NCBI RefSeq assembly: GCF_022605725.1
Contig: NC_065554.1
Coordinates: forward strand, 7,583,100-7,647,099
Length of the DNA: 64,000 bases
Source of the DNA: Anthonomus grandis grandis
Taxonomy: Eukaryota > Arthropoda > Insecta > Coleoptera > Curculionidae
Direction: 5' to 3'
Positions 10,870-21,948 of the stretch are shown here, piece after piece. A model generated the notes under the pieces. It made no database searches, was not told where the DNA came from, and worked only from the letters and a program-made list of their open reading frames with translations. Made by a program: the position numbers and the translations under genes. Each line of letters opens with the position of its first letter. The first letter of the stretch is position 1.

Positions 10870-12260
10870 TTTTATTGCCCAAGAATTATTGTTGCTGAAA
10901 TTGTAGACCACATGTGTAAATGAGGTATCCTCGGAATAAAATATAATTTTTTACAATTTATTAATTTCATAAATTGAACCCTGATAGTATTATAGTCGAT
11001 GTAATAATTTAAAAAAATATTAACTTTAGCTCTAAAAGCAAGGGATCTTAAGAATCTTCTCGGTACAGTCTCAAGGCGTTCAATATGAGAATCATAATAA
11101 GGGGACCAAATTACAGACGCATACTCAAGCAAGAAACGTAGCAAAGAGTAATAAAGTAATTTGAAACAGTAAGGTGAAAGATGTACACTATTTCTAGTGA
11201 TAAAACCAAGACTACGCATACTCCTGCTAATAATATCCAAAATATGCGGCAAAAAAGTTAGCTTGGTATCTAAAAGAACACTAATCTAAACACTAAATCT
11301 TTAACTGTATCAACTGACCTGAGTTCGTTATTGTTGATTGGGTATTGATAATTAATAATTTTATTAGAATGACCAAACGAAATACATACACAGTTCTTTA
11401 CATTCAGTTTTAGACTATTGCTATTACACTACTCAACAACACTATTTAAATCTAATTGAAGTAGCTCAGCATCAAGATATGACTCAATGGCTTTATACAG
11501 TTTAAAATCATTAGCAAAAGCAAGATGCTTTGAATGCACAATTACATCACTCAAATCAAGTATAAACAAGTTAAATAAGACCGGTTCAATATGAGAACCT
11601 TGATGCACGCCTGAAGATACTTCAATACCATTAGAAATATAATTATTTATCCTCACTAAGTGTGTAAATTTCGACCAAAGTTTTACCCAGGCCAATAGCC
11701 CAAACTTCCTGACCAGATGATCATGACCAACCCTATCAAAGGCCTTTGAGAAGTCTGTATACCCACTATCGACCTGTACAGACCTCTCAAAAGCACCAAT
11801 TTATTCATACTGATAAGTCAATAGGTTAGTCATGGTAGATCTACCCTAAGAAAAACCATGCTGATGATGACTAAGCAATCGCCTACAATGCCATGAAAAT
11901 CGTACAGAAAATAACCCGTGAAACAGCTAAGGAACTACAGCTGAATACACACACCTCTATAGTTACAAATATCAGTTCTATCGCCACTTTTATGAATTGG
12001 TGTTAAAAAGCCTGCCTTTCAATAATCAGGAAATGGACAAAGATTTACTCAAAGTACACATATGCAACTATATATGCAACTGTTGAGAGCATTTCGCAGA
12101 TCAGCTATATAAGTTCTGTTCTGTATATGACCGCAAAGTAAGTTCTTCAAAAGCATTTTTTATTTGCTTACGTTGAATAGGTCTTAAATCAGCTTTTATT
12201 TTAATTTGACAATTATCAAGGGATTTACGATTTTTTAAAACAGAGGATGTCAGCTCATTA
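10870..12260 (-). pseudogene. Non-LTR retrotransposon (CR1/Jockey-like), ORF1 tail plus RT
   Basis: Read from 12260 downward. First comes an ORF1-like C-terminal block (IKADLRPIQRKQIKNAFEEL). Then the RT follows: FLTPIHKSGDRTDICNYRG near 12000, YTDFSKAFDRV near 11750, SSGVHQGS and LFNLFILDLSD near 11590, FANDFKLY in place of FADD near 11515, and the thumb block GFITRNSV, LLYYSLLRFLLEYASVIWSP, then RRFLRSLAFRAKVN to about 10960. The endonuclease expected between ORF1 and RT is absent, so a deletion joined the two. Several frameshifts are present. Confidence 0.65.
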
Positions 12261-12369
12261 TTAGGGAAAACCACAAGTTACTAAACTTTGTGACACAGGG
12301 TATTGAAAAGAACAATGAGGAGGCCATGCTGGCAGAGCTGCTTAGCCTGAAATATTCCAAATTAAGGGA

Positions 12370-12490
12370 GATGTTTTAGAGATGGTCAAAGACGACTCAA
12401 GAATGAGTACTACAGCCATAGCAGCTCAAGTTGAAATTTCTCATAGTAAAATGTGCAAGCGTTACAATCTAATGATCATCTTAGAGGAGT
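12370..12490 (+). pseudogene. Possible mariner helix-turn-helix scrap
   Basis: About 35 residues (VLEMVKDDSRMSTTAIAAQV, then EISHSKMCKRYN) resemble the second helix-turn-helix of mariner transposases. No other mariner region lies beside it, and a LINE begins immediately after. The match is short, so the call is tentative. Confidence 0.3.
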
Positions 12491-12499
12491 TGTCAGAGA

Positions 12500-13662
12500 A
12501 TAGTGTCTTTTAGAACAGTTCGGCAAATTAATTTTGCGTACAGACGAGGACACAGTTACACGAGATGGACTCACGTAGAGCAGGCAGTAAATAAAGCAAC
12601 AGCACTAATATGGCAATTACGACGAACGAGGTACAATATGGGGTCTAAATTCCCATGTTCTTCTGTGGCTTTATACTGCAGTCATACGACCGAGGATCTC
12701 ATACGGATCCGTGGTATGGTGGCCAGCCGTATTGAAGGTTAGCAACGCCCAAAAGCTGACCAGACTGCAAAGACTGGTCTGTTTGAGAGTTACTGGAGCC
12801 ATGAGAACAACACCTGCGGCACCACTAAATATTCTCCTTGGTGGCGCATAAAAGGATGAATGATAACGGAGAATGGTGCAATGTTCACTTAGGACAAGGC
12901 CATATGACGATTGCTCCTAGAATGTGTAGGAGCATACCAATTCTGACATCCAGATGCACTACAGCGGGTGACAAACTAAGGTTAAAAAAGGGGTTTTAAG
13001 TCGAAATCCCGACAAGGGAAGAATGGTCGGTAAATCAAATCAAAGAGCCAAATGGTTTCCAGGTCTGGTACACAGATGGATCATAGGTGAAAAGCACTAA
13101 TTCGGCCGGAGTGTACAGGATGGAAACGAACACAAGGGAATCCTTTCCGCTAGGGAAACACACAACAGTTTTCCAAGCGGAAGTGTTTGCTATACTTGAA
13201 GTAACAAACAAACGAGAAGCATTGAAAAGTAACGGGGGGATCTGGATCTACTCTGATAGTCAAGCTGCCCTTAAAGCGATCCAGAAACCCAGGACCAGCT
13301 CAGCGCTAGTCCAAGAATAGAGAGACGCATTTGGAAAGACTTGCAGCACACAGGGAAGTGAGACTGAGGTGGGTCCAAGGACATCGGGGTATCGAGGACA
13401 ATGAGCGGGCCGACGAACTGGCAAGACAAGGTTCTGTTCGGAGCAACGACCACTCAACAACACACAACTCCAATAGGAAGATCTTAAAGATCTGGACTGG
13501 GATAACGTGCAAGCTTTTATTAAAAGGACGGGCCGACTCACTGAAGACCGCGTATTGAGAGTAAAGGCGTAGGGGTGGGTGATTCTATGGTTGGCGAAAA
13601 GGGACTCCTTAGGCCTACTTGCCGAGCTCCAGCTCCCCCACCCTTACTACTACTACTACTAC
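12500..13662 (+). pseudogene. Non-LTR retrotransposon 3' part with RNase H domain
   Basis: The RT thumb region (THVEQAVNKATALIWQLRR, IRPRISYGSVVWWP, LTRLQRLVCLRVTGAMRTTP) is followed by an RNase H domain with all expected landmarks: WYTDGS near 13075, FQAEVFAI near 13175, YSDSQAALKAI near 13255, and VQGHRGIEDNERADELARQG near 13372-13430. Stops follow YTDGS and AIQKPRTSSALVQE, and frames shift. An RNase H after RT places it with the I/R1/LOA-like LINEs. The 3' end is well marked by a TAC-repeat tail (about 13645-13662). A mariner-like piece begins directly after it. Confidence 0.75.
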
Positions 13663-14075
13663 ACGAGATGGAGTGCAAAATTTGCACAACAATCATTTTT
13701 GGGCATTAGAAAATCGAAATGTTGTAAAAAGATTTAATTATGGACCTAGATTTTCATTAAATGTTTGGGCTGGCATGTTTATTGGACCTTACTTTTTTCC
13801 ATCATGACTGATCGGTGAAATTTATTTTGATTTTCTTGGACAAAATCTGCCATAAGAAAATATCTAAATGTAGATATAAATCTAAATAGGATACAGAATA
13901 TGTAATTCCTACATAGAGCCCCACCACATTTTAAACGAGAAGTTCATAAACATCTAAATATTAATTTTCTGAATAAATGGATAGGGCGCAATAGACCTAT
14001 TTCTTGGCCTACTCGCTCCCCAGATTTAGCACCTTACGTTTTTTGTGGAGGTATTTTAAAGAGGTGGTGTATTAT
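13663..14075 (+). pseudogene. mariner-like transposase fragment
   Basis: The frame reads TRDGVQNLHNNHFWALENRN, then FSLNVWAGMFIGPYF. After several stops come PPHFKREVHKHLN, then NKWIGRNRPISWPTRSPDLA. This is the second half of an insect mariner-superfamily transposase, including the WAGM box and the RSPDL catalytic box. The N-terminal half is missing. It abuts the 3' tail of the preceding LINE, so either the LINE inserted into this transposon or the two were joined by deletion. Confidence 0.6.
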
Positions 14076-14149
14076 GATGGACTCCAGAACAATTTTTAAA
14101 ATCCTTGTGATTGAAGTCGTGGACTTTTATTGGACAGAGATTTTATTTT

Positions 14150-15725
14150 CGAAGCTTGGAAAGAGTCGTAAAACTCGTCGAGCAAGATTGTGTGTTAATC
14201 GAAGAAATGGAGACGAATTTAAACAATTTTTGTAATTCCAGTAGGAGACGATGAATATGATTCGGATAATCTTTTCCCGGTATCTGAGCTTCAAAGAAAA
14301 CATATCCTGGAGAAGAACAAATCCAAGGAGGTTGACACTTCTGGTAAATATAAACGTACGAAATGGATAGAAAATCCTCAAGAATTTCCTAAAAATAATA
14401 TGAACACGAATTGCATTCCACTACCACCCTCCGATAAAGCCAAAAATTCTATTTCGCCGTGTGATTTTTTTCGCCTTTACTGAACTAAATTTAACAATAT
14501 CCACCTATTTATTAGATTTAATACATCTGATTCAATATACAGAACTTCATGTATTTTTGGGTATAATGTTACTATCTGGATATGGAAAATACCCCAACAG
14601 ACGAATCTACTGGTCAAAAGAAGTTGTTGCAAAAATAATTCTGATTAGTATACGGTTGAAACGTTTTGAGACAATATTAAAATTTATTCATTTCAATGAT
14701 AATTCCAAATTACCATCCTCGACCGCTCCTCGAAATGTTTCGTAAAAGTTTCAGGTCACACGGAGGACTAGATGAACACCTTTCAATTGATGAAAGCATG
14801 GTGCCTTATTACCGCAAGCCTTATTCAAAACAATTCATAAAGTCAAAACCCATAAGATTTGACTATAAAAATTAGGCACTATATTCCAGTAATGGCAACG
14901 TGTACGGGTTTGATGTACTCATATATACCGGAAAAAATAAATAAATAAATAGGCCCGAATAAACAACAAACTTTGGTTTGTGTGATGACGTTGTTATGTT
15001 TCTACTAGAACAGATGGGCATACCATCAAATCGAGGATTTAACTTTGACAATTTTTTACTGGTTTATCCCTTTTGTCCCATTTATCGAACAAAGATTGTG
15101 CTATAGAAACCATCCGTAAAAACCGATTAGAGAAATGTCCAATTTTAGAAAAAAAACCATCGATCAATTTGGAAAGAGGGGCATATATAGCTATTATAGA
15201 AACGAGCAAATCCTTTTGGTCTAATGAAAGGAAAACCAGCTTGTGACAATCCCTTCTAATTTTGAAACAAATAAAATTGTAACTGCTTCTAGGTGGGATT
15301 CTGTCTCTCAAACTAAAAAAACTATACTACATCCTAAAATGGTATCAACATATAATCAGGGCATGAGAGGAGTTGATAAGCTTGATAATCTAGTAGCAGC
15401 TGATAGAACTAGAATACGTATTGGCCATTAGTTGCCCAATTTTTGGATGTTTCAGTGGTGAATGGCTGGCTGCTTATAAAAAAGCTTCGACCCGATTATA
15501 GAAACGCGGACAACCTATTAGTTTTTAGAATATATATTGCTATGACGTTTTTAAAATCCTTCGGTATAAAGCCACACCAAAGAAGAATTTCAGAACGTCC
15601 TCTTATAGATGTAAGATACGATAATAGTGGACATTTATTGTATATATGAAACTGATTGCCGTTATGCATTATGTGAAAAAAAAGTAACTTTATCTGCCTA
15701 AAATGTAATATGGCTTTACATCTGT
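14150..15725 (+). pseudogene. piggyBac transposase relic
   Basis: Frames read in order: an acidic N-terminal block (DDEYDSDNLFPVSELQRK), then HVFLGIMLLSGYGKYPNRR, YWSKE, then RFETILKFIHFNDN. These are followed by GLDEHLSIDESMVPYYRKPY near 14760, DNFLLVYP near 15048, STYNQGMRGVDKLDNLVAAD at 15333-15404, and MDVSVVNGWLLIKKLRPDY at 15443. All are conserved piggyBac (DDE_Tnp_1_7) blocks. A C-terminal Cys-rich stretch (ETDCRYALCEKK, then CLKCNMALH) ends near 15720. There are many stops and frameshifts, and no TTAA-flanked termini were found. Confidence 0.75.
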
Positions 15726-15929
15726 TATAAAATCAAACAAGAAATGGTCAAGCTTAACCAAAAATGACTTTGCTACTAATGAGTTAATAAAGATTTTTTA
15801 AAAATAATTTTCAGTAGTGTGATGTAACTGCCGTATTATGCAACTTTTATATAGGTAATTTTTGGCATATTACCTTTTTTTGATGAGTTCTCCAACGTGT
15901 TAAGATGACTTAACTTTGAAAATACCCTG

Positions 15930-17077
15930 TATATTGTTCCGTTTGTAAAATATTTTTTATTGAAGAAAATTATTCTATAGAAAATACTTTTGCTTATATA
16001 CAAACCCTATATGTATACCACGTGTCTTCTCCAAAGTACTGTCTAAGCTTTTTTGTCTGATTTCCAAAGATGTAATGTTTAAAAGTTTTAACATTGAGAG
16101 CTCGAGTCTGAAAAAATATGTTGACAATAAATATATCAAATCTTAACGTTTCAGTCCAGCTTTTCAAACATTTTTCAGTCTCAACCCTTAAGGAAATTGC
16201 TGATCGCTTCTATGTAAAAAGCTATTTATGTCTTTTAATTACCACATATCTCAAATAAAAAAATATATACATAAATCTTATTAACAATAAATTAGAAATT
16301 CAAGCGACCTATTGTAGGAGTATTAGTTGCCATATTTATAAACAATAAGACTATGGTTAACACACATTTCTGTCTATGCAGTATAATACCTACATACATA
16401 TATACATACATAAGTATTAAAGAATAGTTGAATGCCCATTCTTATGGTGACGCAAGAATCAGTTGTGTGTGAAATTGAGTTATGTCTGCAAACAATTTCT
16501 CAGATTTTCTTCGATCGCGGGTCATTGAGCACAAAATTTAATATACTTGAAGGGTTCTGCGGTATATTTATCTAACCATTACGTTGGTGGCCGTGTGTTG
16601 GTATACATATTGTAATTAGCTTTACATGCAATACTAATGGTGTAGTAACAAGGTACAATCTCATGATCTAAATTGAAAAATAACAGTTTTTCTTTTTTTA
16701 AAAATTTATTAAGACATGTCTTATAGATATAAAGCTTAAAATTAAAGAATCTTACTTCAGACTTAGGAGCATCATATAATGATGATTTCTTCTAAATAAA
16801 AACTTATCTCTAAATTACTTAATTTACTTTGCTTAGCAGTTTTTTATTTTTAAATTACATACCTAACAATCTCTTAAGCGAATAGAAAGAGTGGTCCGCA
16901 GTGAGACATACATACAGTGCATCCCAAAACTTATTCATAAGTCTTAACTATTATTAGTCTCTAACTTATTCATTCATGTCTAAATTCATTTAAAATTCAG
17001 GGGCGTTTTCGAAAAAAAACGCTCGGACCCGCCGATTTTTATTTCAAGTTGCGCATTTTTGTACGTAAAGTTTGTAT
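15930..17077. other. No gene seen
   Basis: AT-rich sequence without a recognisable frame. Near 17076-17100 a mariner-type terminus (ACAGGGTTACTCAAAAATAA) appears, possibly the outer end of the mariner that follows. Confidence 0.35.
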
Positions 17078-17212
17078 ATACAGGGTTACTCAAAAATAAA
17101 TTACGACCATCAACTTCATTTTTTCAAATAAAAGCACCTTTTTTTATTTCATCTTTGAATTTCGCGTGGAACTCTACGTATGTTTCATGCATCATGTCCT
17201 ATACGTAAAGTC

Positions 17213-18564
17213 AACAGTTATCGAAAAAAAGACGATTCATGTAACAAATAAAAAAAAGAACAAAAATTAAGTTAAATGTTCAAAATGGTTGCCATTAACG
17301 GCTTGACAATATCCAAGGCGATCAATAAAGTCTCGTTGCACATTTTCAATGATTTACGGAGTTATGAAGCGCACTTCTCTGCGAAGTCTCTGTTTCAAGT
17401 CGTCTAGATTATTTGGCCTATTAACCAATACCTTCCACTTGAGGTATCCCCACAAAAAAAAGTCCATTGGTGTTAGATCAGGCGACCTAGCAGGCCATTC
17501 GATGGGTCCTCTCCGATTGGGAAAGGTTTCATCCAAACATGTACGCACATAACATGTGGCAGCATAGTGCGGAGGAGCGCCATCTTGCTGGAAAATTTGT
17601 TCTTCGTCAGAATAGTCTGGGTCCAATGCATTAGGAAATAAAGCTAGTAATGCTCAAACTAATTCAAGTTGGAGAAAATCGAGATACACTTGTCCCGTTA
17701 AAGTCTGTTCAAAGAAAAAGGGACCTATTACTCTTCCACGCACTATTCCACACCATACATTTAGCTTTTGAGGGTACTGGGTGTTTACCTCCATCATCCA
17801 ATGCGGATTTTCTGTTGCCCAATATCAACAATTTTGTCTGTTCACACTACCATTCAAACAGAACGTGGCTTCATCGGAAAAAATAATATTTGTTACTAAA
17901 TTATTATTTAGATTACACATGTTTTGTAAGCGTTCACAAAACTCATTTCGCCTATCAAAATCGTCATCAAATAACTCTTGCACAGGAATAACTTTGTAGG
18001 GGTGATATTGGTGCTTTCTAACTATTCGGTGAACTATAGATTTCGCCATGTGTAAATTTGCCCCAATCTGCGACAGAGAAGTGCGTGGATTTTCTTCCAA
18101 AGAAAGCAAAACGTCAAGTTGTTCATTTTCATCTCGAGCAGGACGACCAGATTTCGGCAGATCTCTAACATGACCGAATTCTCTAAATTTAGCTTTTATT
18201 CTACTCACCACCTTTTGACATATCGGAGGACGATCAGGATGGATTTCATCGAATAATTAAGCAGCTTCTCTTTAAGTACGTGTTCTATCACCAAACCCAA
18301 CCATACACAGAATTTCTATTTTTTCTCGTTCCGTTAACTTTACCATTGTGAAAACCGCAACTTTGCTCGTACACTTCACACTTGACAATATCTGTTTGGC
18401 GTACAACTGTCATACAGTTTCTATGAAAATACACGGTCACCAGCCAACAATAAAAAAACACGAATGAATGGAATTTTGCTCTGTATAAAAATTCTCAGAG
18501 ATAAGGTAACTCGTAAGGTGAACTTCAATAATAATGTTTGGTCGTCTTTTTTTCGATAACTGTT
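17213..18564 (-). mobile_element. mariner-type transposon (about 1.35 kb)
   Basis: Inverted repeats of 24 bases with one mismatch bound the element: 17213-17236 (starting AACAGTTATCGAAAAAAAGA) and its complement at 18541-18564. The 1.35-kb length and the single transposase gene inside are normal for mariner. A clean TA duplication is not visible at these ends. A further terminus-like motif at 17077 leaves open that the true left end lies there. Confidence 0.65.
17267..18346 (-). pseudogene. mariner transposase, in frame but with nonsense codons
   Basis: A single reading frame runs from ATG 18346 (MVKLTEREKIEIL) to TAA 17269-17267, 359 codons, with no frameshift. About five stops interrupt it (two near codons 19-23, one after RQNC, one after LELV, one after FITP). 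Landmarks are helix-turn-helix regions, FSDEATF (Asp about 158), QQDGAPPHY (Asp about 255) and ARSPDLTPMDFF (Asp about 290). There are 34 residues between the last two, the classic DD34D spacing. The end reads NGNHFEHLT. Nonsense without indels suggests fairly recent inactivation by point mutation. Confidence 0.8.
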
Positions 18565-18715
18565 AACAAACTAATATACATATTACATAAGCCTATTTTA
18601 GTTCATTCATAGTAATATAATTTTTCTGGCTCTGCTAGGAATGCTTATAGAAATTAAACCACTATGGATTGAATGGTGAACATCTGATAATTTGTAATTA
18701 ACAGCTTCAACTATT

Positions 18716-18990
18716 TATTTATTTATTGTTTCACCAAACAAATTAATTACAATATTTACATAATTTAGCATCATATTTTCTTGATTGAATAATGGGCCCC
18801 TATAGAATTGCCGTCATTGAGTTGAGCTGAATACGTTATGACAATACCACTTATTGTAAATCAAAGAGTGATTTTTTAATGTATTTTTTAAAAACCGGAA
18901 TAGATATAGAAGTGTAGTTATTAATTAAAGTAATAAATAATTTGGGCAAATTATATGATCTTTTAACTCATTAGCCCCTAACATCCGATT
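18716..18990 (-). pseudogene. LINE 3'-terminal fragment
   Basis: The minus strand reads PKLFITLINNYTSISIPVFK, then a short Lys-rich end. This is like the C-terminal tail of CR1/Jockey-type ORF2 proteins. It runs into a 3' UTR and an AATA-type repeat tail (plus strand TTTATTTATTTATT at 18716-18729). The rest of the element is absent. Confidence 0.4.
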
Positions 18991-19572
18991 AATGTGGTCT
19001 CCAGAAAATAATACGAATTTTTCGCTTTAAATATACCACAGCCGACTTTACTCAAGCCGCGAAATGATAACATCGGCAACATGGCTTTCAGAGCCGTTTT
19101 CATTTCAGTTCTCACGGGATTTAATGGGGATCGTTTGAATTCCTCTTTTAAATTTGAGTTTTTAATTTAAATTTCGGAAAGGAAAGTGAATGTAGTAATT
19201 ATTAAAAACTTACTAAGTCTTAGTAATATCTCCCAGTCAGTGTCGGTGTGTTAAATACTATAAAAACAGTGATAAACTGTTATAAAGACAAACACCTTGT
19301 TTGTCTTTAACAGAACAGGTGGAGCCGGCTTCTTAAGTGGGTCATTATTTTACATATCACTATTAAGATTCTTATGTTGTGCTCTTATCTGTGTGATTTG
19401 GGTTTTTTTTGTGAATATCTTGTGTTCCACTAAAACTAGAAACGTATGCCTAAGGTTTTGTTTTATTGAGGAAATCTGGTAAGAAATACTCATAGTATTA
19501 GTAAGCATAGGTAAATCTATTAGCTTTATTTGTACATAGGAATACATTGAAGATTTTTTTGCCTTTTGAAAC

Positions 19573-20753
19573 ATGCCAAGTTCCTGCTGTGTTCCCGGAT
19601 ATAAATCTAATTAGTACAAAAGTAGTTTAAGAGCAGGTGAGGCAAGTATTTCTGTTTTTGGCTTCTCCAAAGATGAACAACTTAAAATTAAATGGCTAAA
19701 AGCAATACCACCTAGAGATAATTGGGCTCCTAATCAATATTCTGTGGTTTGTGCCAAGCATTTTGACCCAACTGATATTATCCGTGAGGATGATTATCTT
19801 TTACCTGATGGCACACTCACTAAGATTAGAGTTAAAGCAAGATTAGTTTGCTCAGCAGTGCCTTTAATTTTTCCAAATTTACCTGCATATTTAACAAAAA
19901 CAGTACCTCTTCATAGCAAAAGTTCAGACGAGAGAAATAGTGAACAACAAAAACGTAATGAACTTGCAAATGAAGCCTTTGATCAACTTCATTTCATAAC
20001 AAATTTTCAAGATCTTATGAGTAATTATTCCCAAAAAATTCTAATAGCTGACCTGTGGAATGTAAAAATTGTTATAATCAAATATCAATAGATAGCGACC
20101 TACATGTTAAAGTCTTTCTAAAAAACAATGAGTTGTCCCAAAATGATCTAAAATGGATTTTACCTTTTGAATTGAAATTAAGTAGGTGGTCTCAACTCGA
20201 AAATCTATTAACTAGGTATAAGTCTTCTGATTGTTGTGAGCTTAATAAACCATACTCTTCATATCTAGAGAAGTTTCATGACTTTATTAACCAAAGTTTA
20301 TATTTCTTAAAACAGGCGTTAAATTTATTGGAAAGTTCTGATTCACACAACTTAGAGGATGAAAAAGATAGTGACATTTGTAATCGAGTAATACTTTTAA
20401 TAGACCAAATAACTTTACTTATTTTAAAGCAAAAACGTTATTGCCCATCAACTATAGTAATGTCTTTTATGTTATATATTATTATATCCCCTTGCGCATA
20501 TGAATTGCTTGGAGATTATTTTAATCTACCCATCAAGAGGTACCTACAGTATCTTTCTTCTAGCTTTGATGTGTCACCAAATTCTGACTATAAAACTAAC
20601 GATAATGATAACACCATTAATTATTTGAGCATTGTATGCACTTCTTTAGCACCGACTGAGAAAGGTGTTAATTTATTAACTGATGAAATTTATATAACTA
20701 AAAGACTAGACTATAGGGGAAAAAGTCTAATAATGCATTTCTATAATTATTAA
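19573..20753 (+). pseudogene. P-element transposase (THAP9-like), 3' truncated
   Basis: The frame starts MPSSCCVPGYKSN at 19573. A TAG follows, then the rest of a C2CH THAP finger (RAGEASISVFGF, KWLKAIPPRDNWAPNQYSVV, CAKHFDP, and the AVPLIFP box). A frameshift near 20050-20080 leads into a 232-codon open frame. It carries the P-element leucine-rich region and the first catalytic block, ending LLTDEIYITKRLDYRGKS, where the Asp of TDE is the first acidic residue. The frame stops at 20753. The second catalytic Asp/Glu and the C-terminus are absent, consistent with an internal deletion. Confidence 0.8.
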
Positions 20754-20889
20754 CAGCGCTGATACATATTTGAAACCATAAACCAATCATATAAATAAAA
20801 TATTCTCATTTGGAAATGAAACAAAATTAAAATTAAGCGTCCTTATCGGCAGAGCCGCGCTTTCAAAGCGTAAACGGATCCACCAAAAC

Positions 20890-20933
20890 CAAAGTTTACT
20901 GAATAAAATATGTATTTTATTCAGTAAACTTTG
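20890..20933. repeat. Perfect 21-bp palindrome, 2-nt loop
   Basis: CAAAGTTTACTGAATAAAAT (20890-20909, one base more in the arm) is followed by TG and then its exact complement to 20933. It lies 80 bases inside the right end of the P-type element, between the truncated gene and the terminus. Confidence 0.85.
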
Positions 20934-21489
20934 CCAAAACGTATCTGTCTGAATCTTTGACATGGTACGACGTTGCCAACTGTTACTTCGCAGCTTGAGT
21001 AAAGTCGGCTGTGAATATACCAACAAAGCAGTTGAAATCTAAGAATAATATTTTTACAATCTAGCAACAGCGCGTAGCCACGAACCGCGCACGCTCGCTC
21101 TAGAAGCTTCGAAGTTTCAGTCCAGGGCCTTGAAAGCTTGGGCGATTTACGGAATACTAAAAAGCTTCTACTCCTCGAAATTCAGAGGGCGCTAAGAATG
21201 CAACACTACTTAAACTACCGCTTTACCGAGGGTGCACGAACTGTCAAGCATCGAATTATTGGCCTGTCCAAGCGAGGGTCGTTAAAACCAAAAGTAAATA
21301 CCACTTCATACAAGCGACATTTGGTATTTACCGAGAGATGTCAAATGATGTCAACGGTTTAACCGTCAGTAACCTGCTTAGGAGGAAAGTTATAGCGGTT
21401 GACAGCTGACAAATAAAAAAATTCAAAAACGGATTGTATAAATAAACAAAAACTACTATAACATTATATATATTTGCCAAAATATACAA

Positions 21490-21831
21490 AAATGTATTAT
21501 GCCCAATATTTTTTAAGAACTATAAAACCACAAGTGGGTTTTGTTCAAATTCTTAAGCTTCCTACAGGTAGTGTTGTTAAAAGAAATAGGTTCAATTTAT
21601 ATAAAGCATCTACAGATACAAAATTTCCAAGTTCATAATAATCAACCTCTGAATATAAACGATCGGTCCTATGAGGATAACAGTAATTTGGAAATTGAAA
21701 ATTTATTAAATTGCTCTAATTTATCTAATAGACAAAGTATTAATAAAAAGTCACCTAAAAATCAAAATCTTATAGCCAATCCTGTTTCAAGATTTGGTCG
21801 TACTTTAAAGACTAGTTTTTTTGAGTGATTA
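21490..21831 (+). pseudogene. Possible LTR-retrotransposon pol 3' end
   Basis: One frame reads VQILKLPTGSVVKRNRFNLY, like the C-terminal block of Ty3/gypsy-type integrases (a short sheet ending in RRNR). After a frameshift, an open frame to 21828 ends NPVSRFGRTLKTSFFE, which resembles the Ser-Gly-Arg tail seen at the end of such polyproteins. No LTR, primer site or other pol domain was found. The assignment is weak. Confidence 0.35.
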
Positions 21832-21948
21832 TGTTTGCTCTTAGTGATAAGTTTTTCTTTTTTGTTGAGAAGTGAGATGTCATGAGTTACTTATTCCGTT
21901 ACCAAGTCTTCTGAATTCACCTTTAGTATCGGCGCCCGGTACTCGATA

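Larger units (their letters stand above)
19037..21013 (+). mobile_element. P-type DNA transposon with 7-bp target duplication
   Basis: The inverted termini start CACAGCCGACTTTACTCAAGC (19037-19057) and are repeated exactly as the complement ending at 21013. A further about 25 bases match less well, up to GGCAAC. The flanking AATATAC occurs on both sides (19030-19036 and 21014-21020) as a 7-bp direct repeat. Inside is a THAP-domain P-type transposase gene cut short before the catalytic core ends, so this is an internally deleted copy. A perfect 21-bp palindrome lies near the right end. Confidence 0.8.

Noticed and set aside
13260..13541. Overlapping minus-strand frames over the RNase H domain
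   Set aside because: They are shadows of the plus-strand RNase H reading, which has the catalytic motifs.
18716..18730. TTTA repeats as a telomere or satellite
   Set aside because: Only a few units, adjacent to LINE-like C-terminal coding sequence, so it is a LINE tail. No TTAGG telomere repeats or long tandem satellites were seen.
21138..21362. 74-codon Arg/Lys-rich frame in a GC-richer patch
   Set aside because: No domain, no splice context and no homology I recognise. I looked for a SINE-type promoter in the patch and saw none.
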